A stretch of 64,000 nt of DNA, from contig CAZYUA010000008.1 of the NCBI GenBank assembly GCA_964650525.1, positions 62,001 to 126,000 of the forward strand. Reading direction: 5' to 3'. The translations under genes were made by a program, and so were the position numbers. Below, one piece after another: positions 26,545 through 34,998 of the stretch. Under the pieces are notes generated by a model. The model was not told the origin of the DNA. It was given only the letters and a program-made list of their open reading frames with translations, and ran no database searches. The first letter of the stretch is position 1. Each line of letters opens with the position of its first letter. The DNA is from UBA1413 sp964650525 (GTDB lineage: Bacteria > Bacteroidota > Bacteroidia > Bacteroidales > Prolixibacteraceae).

Positions 26545-27252
26545 TCAGGATTTAATGGTAAACCTGAACCCGATCCCATGGAGATTGACAATGCGGATGG
26601 TGGGGTCGTTGCTGAAATATTTCCTCAGCCGCGAAATAAATACATCCAGACTGCGGCCCAGAAAATAATCGTTGGAACCCCAGACCGCCCGGAGGATCTC
26701 CTCGCGGCTGAGGACCTTGTTGGGATTGGCGGCAAAAAACCGGATGAGCTCAGCCTCCTTCAGGGTCAGCCGCTTGCCGAAATCACCGCACTCCAGCGTC
26801 AGTTCTTCTTCCGAAAAAACACACTTCCCGATGGTCAGAACCTGCCGGCCGGACTGGCTGCCGGTAAGAGGCTGATTCCGGCTCCTGCGGAGAAAAATCT
26901 TCATCTTCAGCAGTAACTCCTCCATACTGAAGGGTTTGGTGATGTAGTCATCCCCGCCCAGCGTCAGGCCTGTAATCTTGTCTTCGTTCATCGAACGGGC
27001 CGTAAGAAACAACACCGGGATCATGTCGTCGGTTTTCCGGATCTCCCGGGCTACCGTAAACCCGTCAACCTTCGGGAGCATCACGTCAAGTATCACCAGG
27101 TCGTAATGGTTGGACCGGAATAACGCCAGGGCCTGGTCACCATCCCCGGCAACATCCACCTGGTAGCGGTGCATCTCCAGGTTGTCACGGACGATAAAAC
27201 TCAGGGCAGAATCGTCTTCCACCAGGAGTATCCTGTCATTGGTTCCGTTCAT
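26545..27252 (-). CDS. OmpR/PhoB-type response regulator (RprY-like)
   Basis: The 235-residue protein has a receiver domain (about 1-125) with acidic pocket LLVEDDSALS, phospho-acceptor in LVILDVMLPKVDGF (about D56) and lysine in DYITKPFSMEEL. A winged-helix DNA-binding domain follows (about 140-235), with LTLKEAELIRFFAANPNKVLSREEI. The overall form resembles Bacteroides RprY. Its first 17 bases overlap the end of the kinase gene upstream, so the two are one operon and cognate partners. Targets cannot be told from this window. Confidence 0.9.
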   Translation of the reverse strand: MNGTNDRILLVEDDSALSFIVRDNLEMHRYQVDVAGDGDQALALFRSNHYDLVILDVMLPKVDGFTVAREIRKTDDMIPVLFLTARSMNEDKITGLTLGGDDYITKPFSMEELLLKMKIFLRRSRNQPLTGSQSGRQVLTIGKCVFSEEELTLECGDFGKRLTLKEAELIRFFAANPNKVLSREEILRAVWGSNDYFLGRSLDVFISRLRKYFSNDPTIRIVNLHGIGFRFTIKS

Positions 27253-28525
27253 GGGCTCTTGGTATTACGATGGTAAAGGTGCTTCCTCCTTCCGGATTTC
27301 CGTCCACCCTGATCTTCCAGCGGTGTGCCTTCACAATCTTGCTGACATAATCGAGGCCTAAACCAAATCCTTTCACATTATGGATGTTCCCTGTGGGTAC
27401 CCGGTAAAACTGACGGAATACTTTTCGCCGCAACTGCCCGGGTATCCCGACGCCGTTGTCTTTCACTTTCAGAAAAACGTTCCTCCCCTCAAGTTTCACC
27501 TCCACAAGAATGACCGGCGGACGTTCACAATATTTAACCGCATTCTCCAGCATATTCTGGATCACATTTCCCAGATGGAACGGATCCGCCCGGATTACAG
27601 CTTCCCCGCCATACCCCCGTACCGAAATCGCAGCATCCTTGCCGATGGCCGACTGACGGAACCGCTCTGCCGTGTTCTCTGCAAAGGGCACCAAATGAAT
27701 TGCTTCGGTAACCGGTTTCAGCTTGTTCTTTTCCAGGGCCGCCAGGTTGAGCACCTTCTCCACATTTCCCGATAAACGCTGGGTCTGTTCCTGGATGATC
27801 CGCGCATATTCAAAGAGCCTCCCCGGATTGTCGAGGATCTTGCTGTCGTTCAGCACCTGCGCAGACAACCCTATCGAGGAAATGGGCGTCTTCAGCTCAT
27901 GCGTCAGATTGTTGATGAAAATCTTCTGAATATTGGTAAGCTGACGCTGACGAATGATGATCCAGAGCGAATACCCAAAAAATAACAACACCACCAGCAG
28001 GAGACCCGCAATCATGGTCCACCCCTTCAGCCGGTCGTTCATATAGGGCATCAGCCTTGGAAAATAGACGGCAAAGTAATGCGTGTACCGGGTACTTAAA
28101 GGAAATACAGCCAACCGTACCTGCTCACAACTGTCGTCATGCGAACAGATGTACTTCCCGTAGACCATTTCGTTATTCTCCGGATCGTAAATCGAATATT
28201 CAAAATCCAGATGGATGGCATGTCGTCTGAATTGTTCTTTCAGCTGGGCTTCCAGGATCTCGGGATCGATGATGTCGTTGACATTGACAAAGTAGTAATT
28301 GTCAGTCATTTGCTCCACAGGATCCAGATTATCAAAACTGGCGGTTTTTCCCGCGGCCTCCAGGATCTGCCAGGCTACCTCCCGCAAGGCCACCGAAACA
28401 GTCTCATTGAACTCCCTGCGGCTGATTTCCAGGGTCTGCTTCAGAAACGTGAACTGAACCAGCAAAATCCCCGCCACCGCCAGGATGGCCAGGATGATGA
28501 CATATTTCAAACCCCCTTTCTTCAT
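27236..28525 (-). CDS. Sensor histidine kinase (RprX-like), partner of the OmpR-type regulator
   Basis: The 429-residue protein has a first membrane helix at about 5-27 (VIILAILAVAGILLVQFTF), a periplasmic sensor of about 130 residues, a second helix (MIAGLLLVVLLFFGYSLWII), then HisKA with NLTHELKTPISSIGL (phospho-His) and HATPase_c with NMLENAVKYC, VKDNGVGIP and GFGLGLDYVSKIV. The start at 28525 is decided by the ribosome site: AAGGA lies six bases before it, while it directly abuts another ATG at 28531. The sensor has two cysteines in KYICSHDDSCEQ, which might pair. The signal is unknown. Confidence 0.9.
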   Translation of the reverse strand: MKKGGLKYVIILAILAVAGILLVQFTFLKQTLEISRREFNETVSVALREVAWQILEAAGKTASFDNLDPVEQMTDNYYFVNVNDIIDPEILEAQLKEQFRRHAIHLDFEYSIYDPENNEMVYGKYICSHDDSCEQVRLAVFPLSTRYTHYFAVYFPRLMPYMNDRLKGWTMIAGLLLVVLLFFGYSLWIIIRQRQLTNIQKIFINNLTHELKTPISSIGLSAQVLNDSKILDNPGRLFEYARIIQEQTQRLSGNVEKVLNLAALEKNKLKPVTEAIHLVPFAENTAERFRQSAIGKDAAISVRGYGGEAVIRADPFHLGNVIQNMLENAVKYCERPPVILVEVKLEGRNVFLKVKDNGVGIPGQLRRKVFRQFYRVPTGNIHNVKGFGLGLDYVSKIVKAHRWKIRVDGNPEGGSTFTIVIPRAHERNQ

Positions 28526-28891
28526 CAGCATTCCTTGTTCATCACACCAAAAGATCTCGCGGACAACCATTTCCCCGGCAAATGCCGGGGTACCAGGGCC
28601 CCCGGGAGATCAGCAGCCCCGCCGGTGACCCCGGGCGGGTCAGGAAAACCTCCCGTTTGAACTCCCGCAACAAAATTACACAAATCAGGGAAACATCGTC
28701 TCTCCTCCCGGGCTGAGATCCATGGAGTCCGGGCCAGCAGGGCTTCATAAGATGAACCATCGGGCGGTTTTCCGCTTTTAAAAGACAGAAACTCCTGTTT
28801 AACAATTCATTAACAAAATGTAATAATGGATTAACAATTGCTTTCTGAAGGTTTGGTAAATTTGTATCGTACGAATGAATAATAATCCCTT
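28526..28891. other. Divergent intergenic region, AT-rich on the DUF1573 side
   Basis: No gene is supported. The half nearest the kinase is GC-rich, and the last 100 bp before the DUF1573 gene are AT-rich and hold its likely promoter. No structured RNA is recognised. Confidence 0.45.
28857..28864 (+). promoter_or_regulatory. Candidate -7 box of the DUF1573 gene
   Basis: TAAATTTG is a full match to TAnnTTTG, 27 nt before the ATG. A TTG at 28838-28840 lies 16 nt upstream, slightly closer than the usual -33 spacing. Confidence 0.45.
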
Positions 28892-29974
28892 ATGAAACGA
28901 GCATCTCTGAGTTTAATCGCCCTGTTGATAGTCCTGGTAATTGGGGGACTAACGGCAAACGGGCAGTCCAGGATTGTCTTTGGCAATCAGGCGCACAACT
29001 TTGGCTCCTTCAAGGAGGCTGACGGTGTTCAGACCGCCACATTTGAATTCACCAACGGAGGGAACAGCCCGTTGATTTTGAACAGTGTGAACGCTTCATG
29101 CGGTTGTACCACCCCGGAATGGACCCGCCAACCGGTTGCTCCGGGAGGCAAGGGTATCATCAAGGTCAGTTACAATCCTGCCGGAAGGCCGGGATCCTTT
29201 TCCAAAACGGTAAGCGTCGGCAGCAACGCGGAAAACGGAGTGGTCATCCTTACCATCAGCGGAAAAGTGGAAGAACAGCCCAAAACGATTGCTGAGTTGT
29301 ACCCCCGCCAGATAGGCCCGTTGCGTATGGCGCAAAACCACATTGCCTTCCCGGTGATCAGGAACAACGAGGTCAGAACCGAAAAGCTGGAGGTGTTGAA
29401 CGACAGCGATAAGCCCGTTGCGGTAAGCTTCAAAACCGTGCCTGCCCACATCAAGGTCACCATTGAGCCCCAGGTGATCCCGGCCCGCGAAAAGGGAGTG
29501 CTCACCATGACCTACGATGCCAAAGCTGCCAATACGTACGGATTTAATTCACACCGGATCTATCTTTCCATCGACGGAAGCAGCGATTATAAGTATTCCA
29601 TCGGGGTGAGCGCCACCATCGAAGAGGATTTTTCGTCCCTCTCGGCTGAAGAACTTGCCAATGCTCCTTCTGCCAGTTTTAATGTCACCAGTTATGATTT
29701 CGGAAATATTCAGCAGGGGGATAAAAAAGAGTATACCTTTGTTTTATCCAACAATGGAAAACGGGATTTACTCATCCGTAATATCAAGTCTTCCTGTGGG
29801 TGCACCGCTGTATCTCCCTCGAAAAACATCATCCCTGCCGGCGATACGGCCCCTATTAAGGTGGTGTTTGACTCCACCGGCAAGAAAGGGCGCCAGAGTA
29901 AAACGGTCACCGTCATTACCAACGACCCGAAAAACTCGACCACCACGCTGCGTATTTCCACGAATATTCTGTAA
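28892..29974 (+). CDS. Exported protein with two DUF1573 domains
   Basis: The 360-residue protein has a signal peptide (about 1-24, ending TANGQ) and two DUF1573 immunoglobulin-like domains separated by a third beta-rich segment. The first contains NSVNASCGCTTPEWT (about 65-80) and the second NIKSSCGCTAVSPS (about 300-312); the CGC motif is the family hallmark and could bind metal or form disulfides. Each domain opens with F-x-(N/T)-x-x-x-(D/N)FG. DUF1573 proteins are abundant in Bacteroidota envelopes and are of unknown function. It stands alone, with a strong-looking promoter. Confidence 0.85.
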   Translation: MKRASLSLIALLIVLVIGGLTANGQSRIVFGNQAHNFGSFKEADGVQTATFEFTNGGNSPLILNSVNASCGCTTPEWTRQPVAPGGKGIIKVSYNPAGRPGSFSKTVSVGSNAENGVVILTISGKVEEQPKTIAELYPRQIGPLRMAQNHIAFPVIRNNEVRTEKLEVLNDSDKPVAVSFKTVPAHIKVTIEPQVIPAREKGVLTMTYDAKAANTYGFNSHRIYLSIDGSSDYKYSIGVSATIEEDFSSLSAEELANAPSASFNVTSYDFGNIQQGDKKEYTFVLSNNGKRDLLIRNIKSSCGCTAVSPSKNIIPAGDTAPIKVVFDSTGKKGRQSKTVTVITNDPKNSTTTLRISTNIL

Positions 29975-29995
29975 AGAAAACCCGGGATTTCCGAA

Positions 29996-30093
29996 CCTTC
30001 ACCCCTGTGGAAACGGGGGGGAAGGGCTGAATAAAACGTACTTGTTACCATCTTCTGCCTGACCGTTACCGTCAGGGGAGGGTGGTTTTTTTT
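29996..30093 (+). terminator. Possible terminator region after the DUF1573 gene
   Basis: Two hairpins lie here. CCTTC-A-CCCC at 29996-30005 can pair with GGGG-GAAGG up to 30025, with no T tract. GCCTGAC at 30057-30063 pairs with GTCAGG at 30071-30076, and a T8 tract begins nine bases later at 30086. Neither is a textbook terminator. Confidence 0.3.
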
Positions 30094-30166
30094 ATCGCTT
30101 TTTTATTTCCGGATGGCACCAGGGGGGATGCCCAAAAAATTCCTATATTTCCCCTCTCAAGCCAAA

Positions 30167-31270
30167 ATGAAGCACGACGGCCATATCGAGAACGATCCCG
30201 CCTTCAGGGGACTGAAGGTCCATGAAGGAATCGAGCAGCCGCTGCCTGTCAGCGAAGCATCATTGCGCCGCTATTTGCAGAAGCGGAAGAAGTTGCTGCC
30301 GGCAGAGGATTACGTCCGGGGGATCCTGGAGGGGAACATTCCTTTGTTAAGCAAGGCGGTGACCCTGGTGGAGAGTTCGAAACCCGAGCACCAGGCCCTG
30401 GCCCGGGAGATCATCCGCGGATGCCTGCCTTACAGCGGGAAAGCCATCCGTGTGGGGATTACCGGAGTGCCGGGAGCGGGAAAAAGCACCTTCATCGAAG
30501 CGCTCGGGACCCTTCTCACACAGGAAGGGCACAGACTGGCAGTGCTGGCTATAGACCCCAGCAGTGAACGGTCGCGGGGCAGCATCCTGGGAGATAAAAC
30601 CAGGATGGAAAAACTTGCTTCCGATCCCCTTGCCTATATCAGGCCCAGCCCGTCGTCAGGCTCCCTGGGAGGAGTTGCCCGGAAAACCCGCGAAACCGCC
30701 CTTCTCTGCGAGGCGGCAGGATTCGACATTCTCTTTATCGAAACAGTGGGTGTCGGCCAGAGTGAGGTGGCCGTCCACTCGATGACCGATTTCTTCCTGC
30801 TGCTGATGATTGCCGGTGCCGGCGATGAACTCCAGGGCATCAAGCGGGGCATCATGGAAATGGCCGACCTGGTGGCCATCAACAAAGCCGATGGCAACAA
30901 CCTTGAAAAAGCAGAACTTGCACGCACCCAATTCCGGAATGCCCTGCACCTTTTCCCGGCCAGGGAATCACGCTGGGAACCGGTAGTGCTCACCTGCTCA
31001 GCCCTCACAAAAACCGGCATTCCTGAAATCTGGCACACCATCCTGCAATTTACGGAGGCTACCAGGGCCAACGGAGCGTTCGACAAAAACCGGAAAATCC
31101 AGGCCAGCTACTGGATGTTCGAAACCATCCATGAACAGCTGAAATGGGATTTTTACCATGCTCCGGGCATGAAGGAGAGAATCCGGGAGATGGAAACCAG
31201 GGTTGTGGAAGGGGAGATTACTTCGTTTGATGCAGCCGGACAGCTGCTGGCGCTGGCTGCAAACAAATAA
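30167..31270 (+). CDS. meaB: MeaB/ArgK-type G3E-like GTPase (mutase chaperone)
   Basis: The 367-residue P-loop GTPase is of the MeaB type, which guards adenosylcobalamin-dependent methylmalonyl-CoA mutase and gates cofactor loading. It has Walker A GITGVPGAGKSTFIEAL, LAIDPSSERSRGSILGDKTRM (switch and base-binding region), Walker B IETVGVGQSEVAVHSM and the guanine motif AINKADG. The C-terminal dimerisation helices follow. The ATG at 30167 is chosen because a longer frame adds residues with no counterpart. No mutase genes (mutA/mutB) are in this window, and lpdA follows after 66 bp. The name ArgK used in older annotation is misleading. Confidence 0.9.
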   Translation: MKHDGHIENDPAFRGLKVHEGIEQPLPVSEASLRRYLQKRKKLLPAEDYVRGILEGNIPLLSKAVTLVESSKPEHQALAREIIRGCLPYSGKAIRVGITGVPGAGKSTFIEALGTLLTQEGHRLAVLAIDPSSERSRGSILGDKTRMEKLASDPLAYIRPSPSSGSLGGVARKTRETALLCEAAGFDILFIETVGVGQSEVAVHSMTDFFLLLMIAGAGDELQGIKRGIMEMADLVAINKADGNNLEKAELARTQFRNALHLFPARESRWEPVVLTCSALTKTGIPEIWHTILQFTEATRANGAFDKNRKIQASYWMFETIHEQLKWDFYHAPGMKERIREMETRVVEGEITSFDAAGQLLALAANK

Positions 31271-31336
31271 TCGCCACCCCGGGAACCTTTTTCCGATGTA
31301 ACTGTTACCTTTCTGAATTGATATAAACATAGAGTT

Positions 31337-32728
31337 ATGGATTACGATGTATTGATTATCGGCAGCGGCCCCGGAGGGTATGTAGCCGCCATCCGCGCAG
31401 CACAGCTCGGGTTCAGGGTTGGGGTTGTGGAAAAGGAAAACCTGGGAGGGGTATGCCTCAACTGGGGCTGTATACCCACCAAATCGCTGCTGAAAAGTGC
31501 ACAGGTGTACGACTATGCGCTCCACGCCGCCGATTTCGGGGTGGCTGTTTCCGGGGAAATAAAACCGGACTTCGGGGCCATGGTGAAACGGAGCCGGGAG
31601 GTCGCCGACGCCATGAGCAAGGGTATCCAATACCTGTTCAAAAAGAACAAAGTGGAAATCATCACCGGCACCGGGAAACTGGCAGGGAAAAACCGGGTGG
31701 AAATTACAGGCCCCGATGGAAAAATAAGCACCGTGACGGGGAGCCACATTATCCTGGCCACCGGAGCCCGCAGCCGCGAGCTGCCCAACCTGCCGGTAGA
31801 CGGGGAAAAGGTGTTCGGCTACCGCCAGGCCATGACCCTCCCCCGGCAACCTGCCTCCATGGTCGTTGTGGGCTCGGGAGCCATAGGCAGCGAATTTGCC
31901 TGGTTTTACCAGTCAATCGGAACCCGGGTGACCCTCGTGGAATTCCTGCCAAATGTTGTACCCCTCGAAGATGAAGAGGTCTCCAAACAACTGGAGCGCA
32001 ACTTCAAAAAAATGGGTATGAAGGTGATGACCGGCTCCACGGTCGAAAAAGCCGACACCTCCGGCGACCTCATCAGGGTGACCGTCAAAACCCCTAAAGG
32101 GGAAGAAATCATTGAAACAGAAGCAGTACTGTCGGCAGTGGGCATCACCCCCAACCTCGAAGGGATTGGGATAGAAGAAACAGGCATCGTACTCGAAAAA
32201 GGGCGCGTGAAGGTCGATGGCCACTATCGCACCAACGTGGAAGGAATCTATGCCATCGGCGACATCATTGCCACTCCGGCGCTGGCCCATGTAGCGTCTG
32301 CTGAAGGCATCGCCTGTGTGGAACATATTGCAGGCCTCGATCCTGACCCCATCGACTACCGGAACATCCCGGGGTGTACCTATACCAACCCCGAGGTCTC
32401 CTCTGTAGGGCTCACCGAAGCCAAAGCCCGGGAAGAGGGGTACGACATCAAGGTGGGCAAATTCCCCTATTCCGCCAGCGGAAAGGCCAGCGCCGCCGGA
32501 CATAAGGAAGGATTTGTCAAACTCATCTTCGACGCCAAATACGGAGAACTGCTGGGAGCTCACATGATCGGCGGCAACGTCACCGAGATGATCTCCGGAA
32601 TGGTGATCGCCCGGAAACTGGAGATCACCGGCCATGAACTGATCAAATCGATCCACCCCCACCCCACCATGAGTGAAGCCATCATGGAAGCCGCAGCCGC
32701 CGCCTACGGGGAGGTAATCCACATCTGA
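31337..32728 (+). CDS. lpdA: Dihydrolipoyl dehydrogenase
   Basis: This 463-residue flavoprotein reoxidises the lipoyl groups of 2-oxoacid dehydrogenase or glycine cleavage complexes with NAD. The FAD motif is IIGSGPGGYVAAIRAAQLG. The redox-active disulfide is C40/C45 in GGVCLNWGCIPTKSLLKSA. The NAD motif is VVGSGAIGSEFAWFY, the second FAD motif is GIYAIGDIIATPALAHVA, and the C-terminal catalytic dyad is HPHPTMSE. No E1 or E2 genes adjoin it, so it could serve several complexes. Transcription with meaB is possible but not required. Confidence 0.95.
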   Translation: MDYDVLIIGSGPGGYVAAIRAAQLGFRVGVVEKENLGGVCLNWGCIPTKSLLKSAQVYDYALHAADFGVAVSGEIKPDFGAMVKRSREVADAMSKGIQYLFKKNKVEIITGTGKLAGKNRVEITGPDGKISTVTGSHIILATGARSRELPNLPVDGEKVFGYRQAMTLPRQPASMVVVGSGAIGSEFAWFYQSIGTRVTLVEFLPNVVPLEDEEVSKQLERNFKKMGMKVMTGSTVEKADTSGDLIRVTVKTPKGEEIIETEAVLSAVGITPNLEGIGIEETGIVLEKGRVKVDGHYRTNVEGIYAIGDIIATPALAHVASAEGIACVEHIAGLDPDPIDYRNIPGCTYTNPEVSSVGLTEAKAREEGYDIKVGKFPYSASGKASAAGHKEGFVKLIFDAKYGELLGAHMIGGNVTEMISGMVIARKLEITGHELIKSIHPHPTMSEAIMEAAAAAYGEVIHI

Positions 32729-33015
32729 ATACCTGCCCCGTAACAGGCAAACCATACCGACATCCCGGGTATTTACCCTGTTAGCACGCTCCGGGCCTCA
32801 CTTCCGACGCATGCTGCGTGGAATGATACCCTCCGGTTTAGCCGGAAGGCACGGGGGGTAAATGGCAATGCTACACGCTCACGGAATGACCATTTCATGA
32901 TTAGACTTTTTTGGAAAATCGTTAGAAAGTTTTATAAATTATTGAAAATCAGGGACAATATTTTGTTGAATCAATAATATTTTTACATTTGCACCGAAAT
33001 TTTAAAATCAAAGGT
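32729..33015. other. Intergenic region with a promoter and a possible decayed palindrome
   Basis: No gene is supported. Between 32830 and 32850 CCTCCGG-TTTAG-CCGGAAGG forms an imperfect inverted repeat within GC-rich sequence, and the last 80 bp are AT-rich and hold the porin promoter. Confidence 0.4.
32962..32991 (+). promoter_or_regulatory. Candidate Bacteroidota promoter of the first FadL-type porin gene
   Basis: TTTG at 32962-32965, an 18 nt spacer and TACATTTG at 32984-32991 fit the Bacteroidota -33/-7 consensus closely. The transcript start would be near 32997, about 19 nt before the ATG, with AAGG at 33011-33014 just ahead of the start codon. Confidence 0.6.
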
Positions 33016-34683
33016 ATGAAGAAAGTATTCCTATTGACTGCCATGGCAGGTGTTCTGACTCTGACGTCTATTGCGGGAGGGCTGGTGACCAATACCAACC
33101 AGAGTGCCCAGTTTGTGCGGATGTTAAGCCGCAATGCTTCCACCCAGATCGACGCGGTCTATTTCAACCCTGCCGGGTTGACGAACTTGGAAAACGGCTG
33201 GCATTTTGCCTTATACAACCAATCCATTTTCCAGGAAAAAAAGGTAAACAGTGGTTTTCCCTGGCTGAACGACGGTGAATATGTGGGTAAGGTGAAAGCC
33301 CCTCTGTTCCCGACAGCTTTTGCGGTATTTAAAGCTGAAAAGATTGCAGTTTCCTTCGGTTTTGGTCCGGTGGGCGGCGGAGGCTCCGCGGAATTCGACA
33401 GGGGTCTCCCCTCGTTTGAAATCCCGATCACGAAACTGGTTCCCGGGTTGGCCGGGCTGGCGGCTCTTCCCAAGCCTTACGACTATAAGGTGACGGGGTA
33501 TGATGCCGACTTATATTTTAACGGAAGTTCTGTCTATTATGGATTCCAGTTGGGAGCCACCTATAAGGTTAACGATGTGATCTCCGGTTTTGCGGGTGTG
33601 CGGTATACCCCGGCCAAGAATACCTACGAGGGACACATCAAAAATATTCAGGTAGAGGTGAACGATGCCATGGTGGTTGCGAAGGACTGGCTCACCGGCA
33701 CGGCAGCACCTGTCGTTAATGGCCTTGCCATAGCAGCCAACGCCGCTTCCACGCAGCTGTCCAACACTGCCGGCACCTTGCAGCCCCTGGTCACCATGGG
33801 GGCAGGAACCTCGACACTGGCCCAGGTTCAAACTGCCGGTTACATTTCCAGCGCCCAGAAGGCACAGCTGGAAGGAGCTCTGGGTTCACTGGGCCTCTCG
33901 CCGGCTCAGATCGCTGCCATGAACGTCTCCCAGGTACAGGGCACCTTCACCACGGCTGCCAATACCTATAAAGCTACAGCCACTACCCTGACCACCACCT
34001 CGGCAACCCTTAATGCCACCGGCGGAGGCCTGGGAGATAAAAAAGTGGAGACCACGCAAACCGGTGCCGGCTGGACCCCCATCGTAGGTGCCAACCTGAA
34101 CCTGGGTGACCAGCTCAACATAGGTGTCAAATACGAATTCAAAACCATCCTTAAACTCACCAACGAAACCCCTGTCGACGACCTGGGTGTCTTCCCCGAT
34201 GGAAAAACGACCAGTAACGACATTCCCGCCATTCTGGGCGTGGGTATCGGGTACAAACCGGTCGACTGGCTCGAAGCGCAACTTTCGTACAACCAGTATT
34301 TTGACAAAGGCGTGGATTGGGGAGGCAACATCCGCAGCAACGTAGCCCGTGAAATCGACAAGAACGGCATGGAAGTGGCACTGGGGTTGCAGTTCAACGT
34401 GTCCGACAAGTTTGCCGTCAGCCTTGGAGGAATGAGAAGCAAATCAGGAATTGCCGACAGCTACCAGAGCGATTTCAGCTACAGCAATCCCGCCTTCACC
34501 GGTGCCCTGGGCTTCCAGTGGAAAATCACCGATCAACTCGCGGTCGATGCCGGTGTGATGAATGTCTTCTACGAAGATGTCACCGTGCCTTTCACCGATG
34601 CTGATGCCGGCGCTTACAATGAAACACTGGGTAAAACCACCCTTGGTCTTGCCCTGGGGCTTTCCTACTCCATTTTTAAATAG
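33016..34683 (+). CDS. FadL/OmpP1-family outer membrane transport protein, copy 1
   Basis: The 555-residue protein has a signal peptide (about 1-20) and the FadL hatch region GGLVTNTNQSAQFVRML, with RNASTQIDAVYFNPAGL, whose NPAG motif marks the family. The rest is a 14-stranded barrel of the type that passes hydrophobic molecules such as fatty acids. Residues about 225-340 are a low-complexity insertion rich in Ala, Thr, Gly and Ser (for example ATATTLTTTSATLNATGGG), probably an external loop or helical hairpin. It ends in the aromatic LSYSIFK. A paralogue lies immediately downstream, beyond a terminator, so the two are separately controlled. The transported molecule is unknown. Confidence 0.87.
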   Translation: MKKVFLLTAMAGVLTLTSIAGGLVTNTNQSAQFVRMLSRNASTQIDAVYFNPAGLTNLENGWHFALYNQSIFQEKKVNSGFPWLNDGEYVGKVKAPLFPTAFAVFKAEKIAVSFGFGPVGGGGSAEFDRGLPSFEIPITKLVPGLAGLAALPKPYDYKVTGYDADLYFNGSSVYYGFQLGATYKVNDVISGFAGVRYTPAKNTYEGHIKNIQVEVNDAMVVAKDWLTGTAAPVVNGLAIAANAASTQLSNTAGTLQPLVTMGAGTSTLAQVQTAGYISSAQKAQLEGALGSLGLSPAQIAAMNVSQVQGTFTTAANTYKATATTLTTTSATLNATGGGLGDKKVETTQTGAGWTPIVGANLNLGDQLNIGVKYEFKTILKLTNETPVDDLGVFPDGKTTSNDIPAILGVGIGYKPVDWLEAQLSYNQYFDKGVDWGGNIRSNVAREIDKNGMEVALGLQFNVSDKFAVSLGGMRSKSGIADSYQSDFSYSNPAFTGALGFQWKITDQLAVDAGVMNVFYEDVTVPFTDADAGAYNETLGKTTLGLALGLSYSIFK

Positions 34684-34704
34684 GAAATCCCTTTCACCAC
34701 AAAG

Positions 34705-34743
34705 GAGTGCCTTCTGTTTGCCGCGGAAGGCACTCTTTTTTTT
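34705..34743 (+). terminator. Rho-independent terminator after FadL copy 1
   Basis: GAGTGCCTTC at 34705-34714 pairs perfectly with GAAGGCACTC at 34726-34735, followed by eight T (34736-34743). It sits 22 bp after the stop codon and separates the two tandem porin genes. Confidence 0.93.
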
Positions 34744-34998
34744 CCCGGTGAATCAGATCGCTGTCCACCCTGGAGTCATCCGCTTCTGCCAGGATCGGGC
34801 AGTTATGCTGCCGGCATGGGTGCCGGCTCACGGATAAGAGCCATCTCCATCACGAGAATTGCAATGTCCGGATTGCAAAATCACCCTCCCGGAGAAGACA
34901 ATAGGGGACATTGATAGTTCCCTGCCGAAACTTCCGGATATTGTTGTATATTTCTCCCCTGATATCCGGATACCAGCTCTCCTTATAGGACCTGCTGA
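34744..34998. other. Gap between the two FadL genes after the terminator
   Basis: No gene is seen. The only clear signal is ATAGGA (34985-34990), a reasonable ribosome site for the downstream ATG. I found no promoter match. Confidence 0.35.

Noticed and set aside
29996..30025. CCTTC-A-CCCC hairpin as a full terminator
   Set aside because: It lacks a T tract, so I list it only as part of a weak terminator region.
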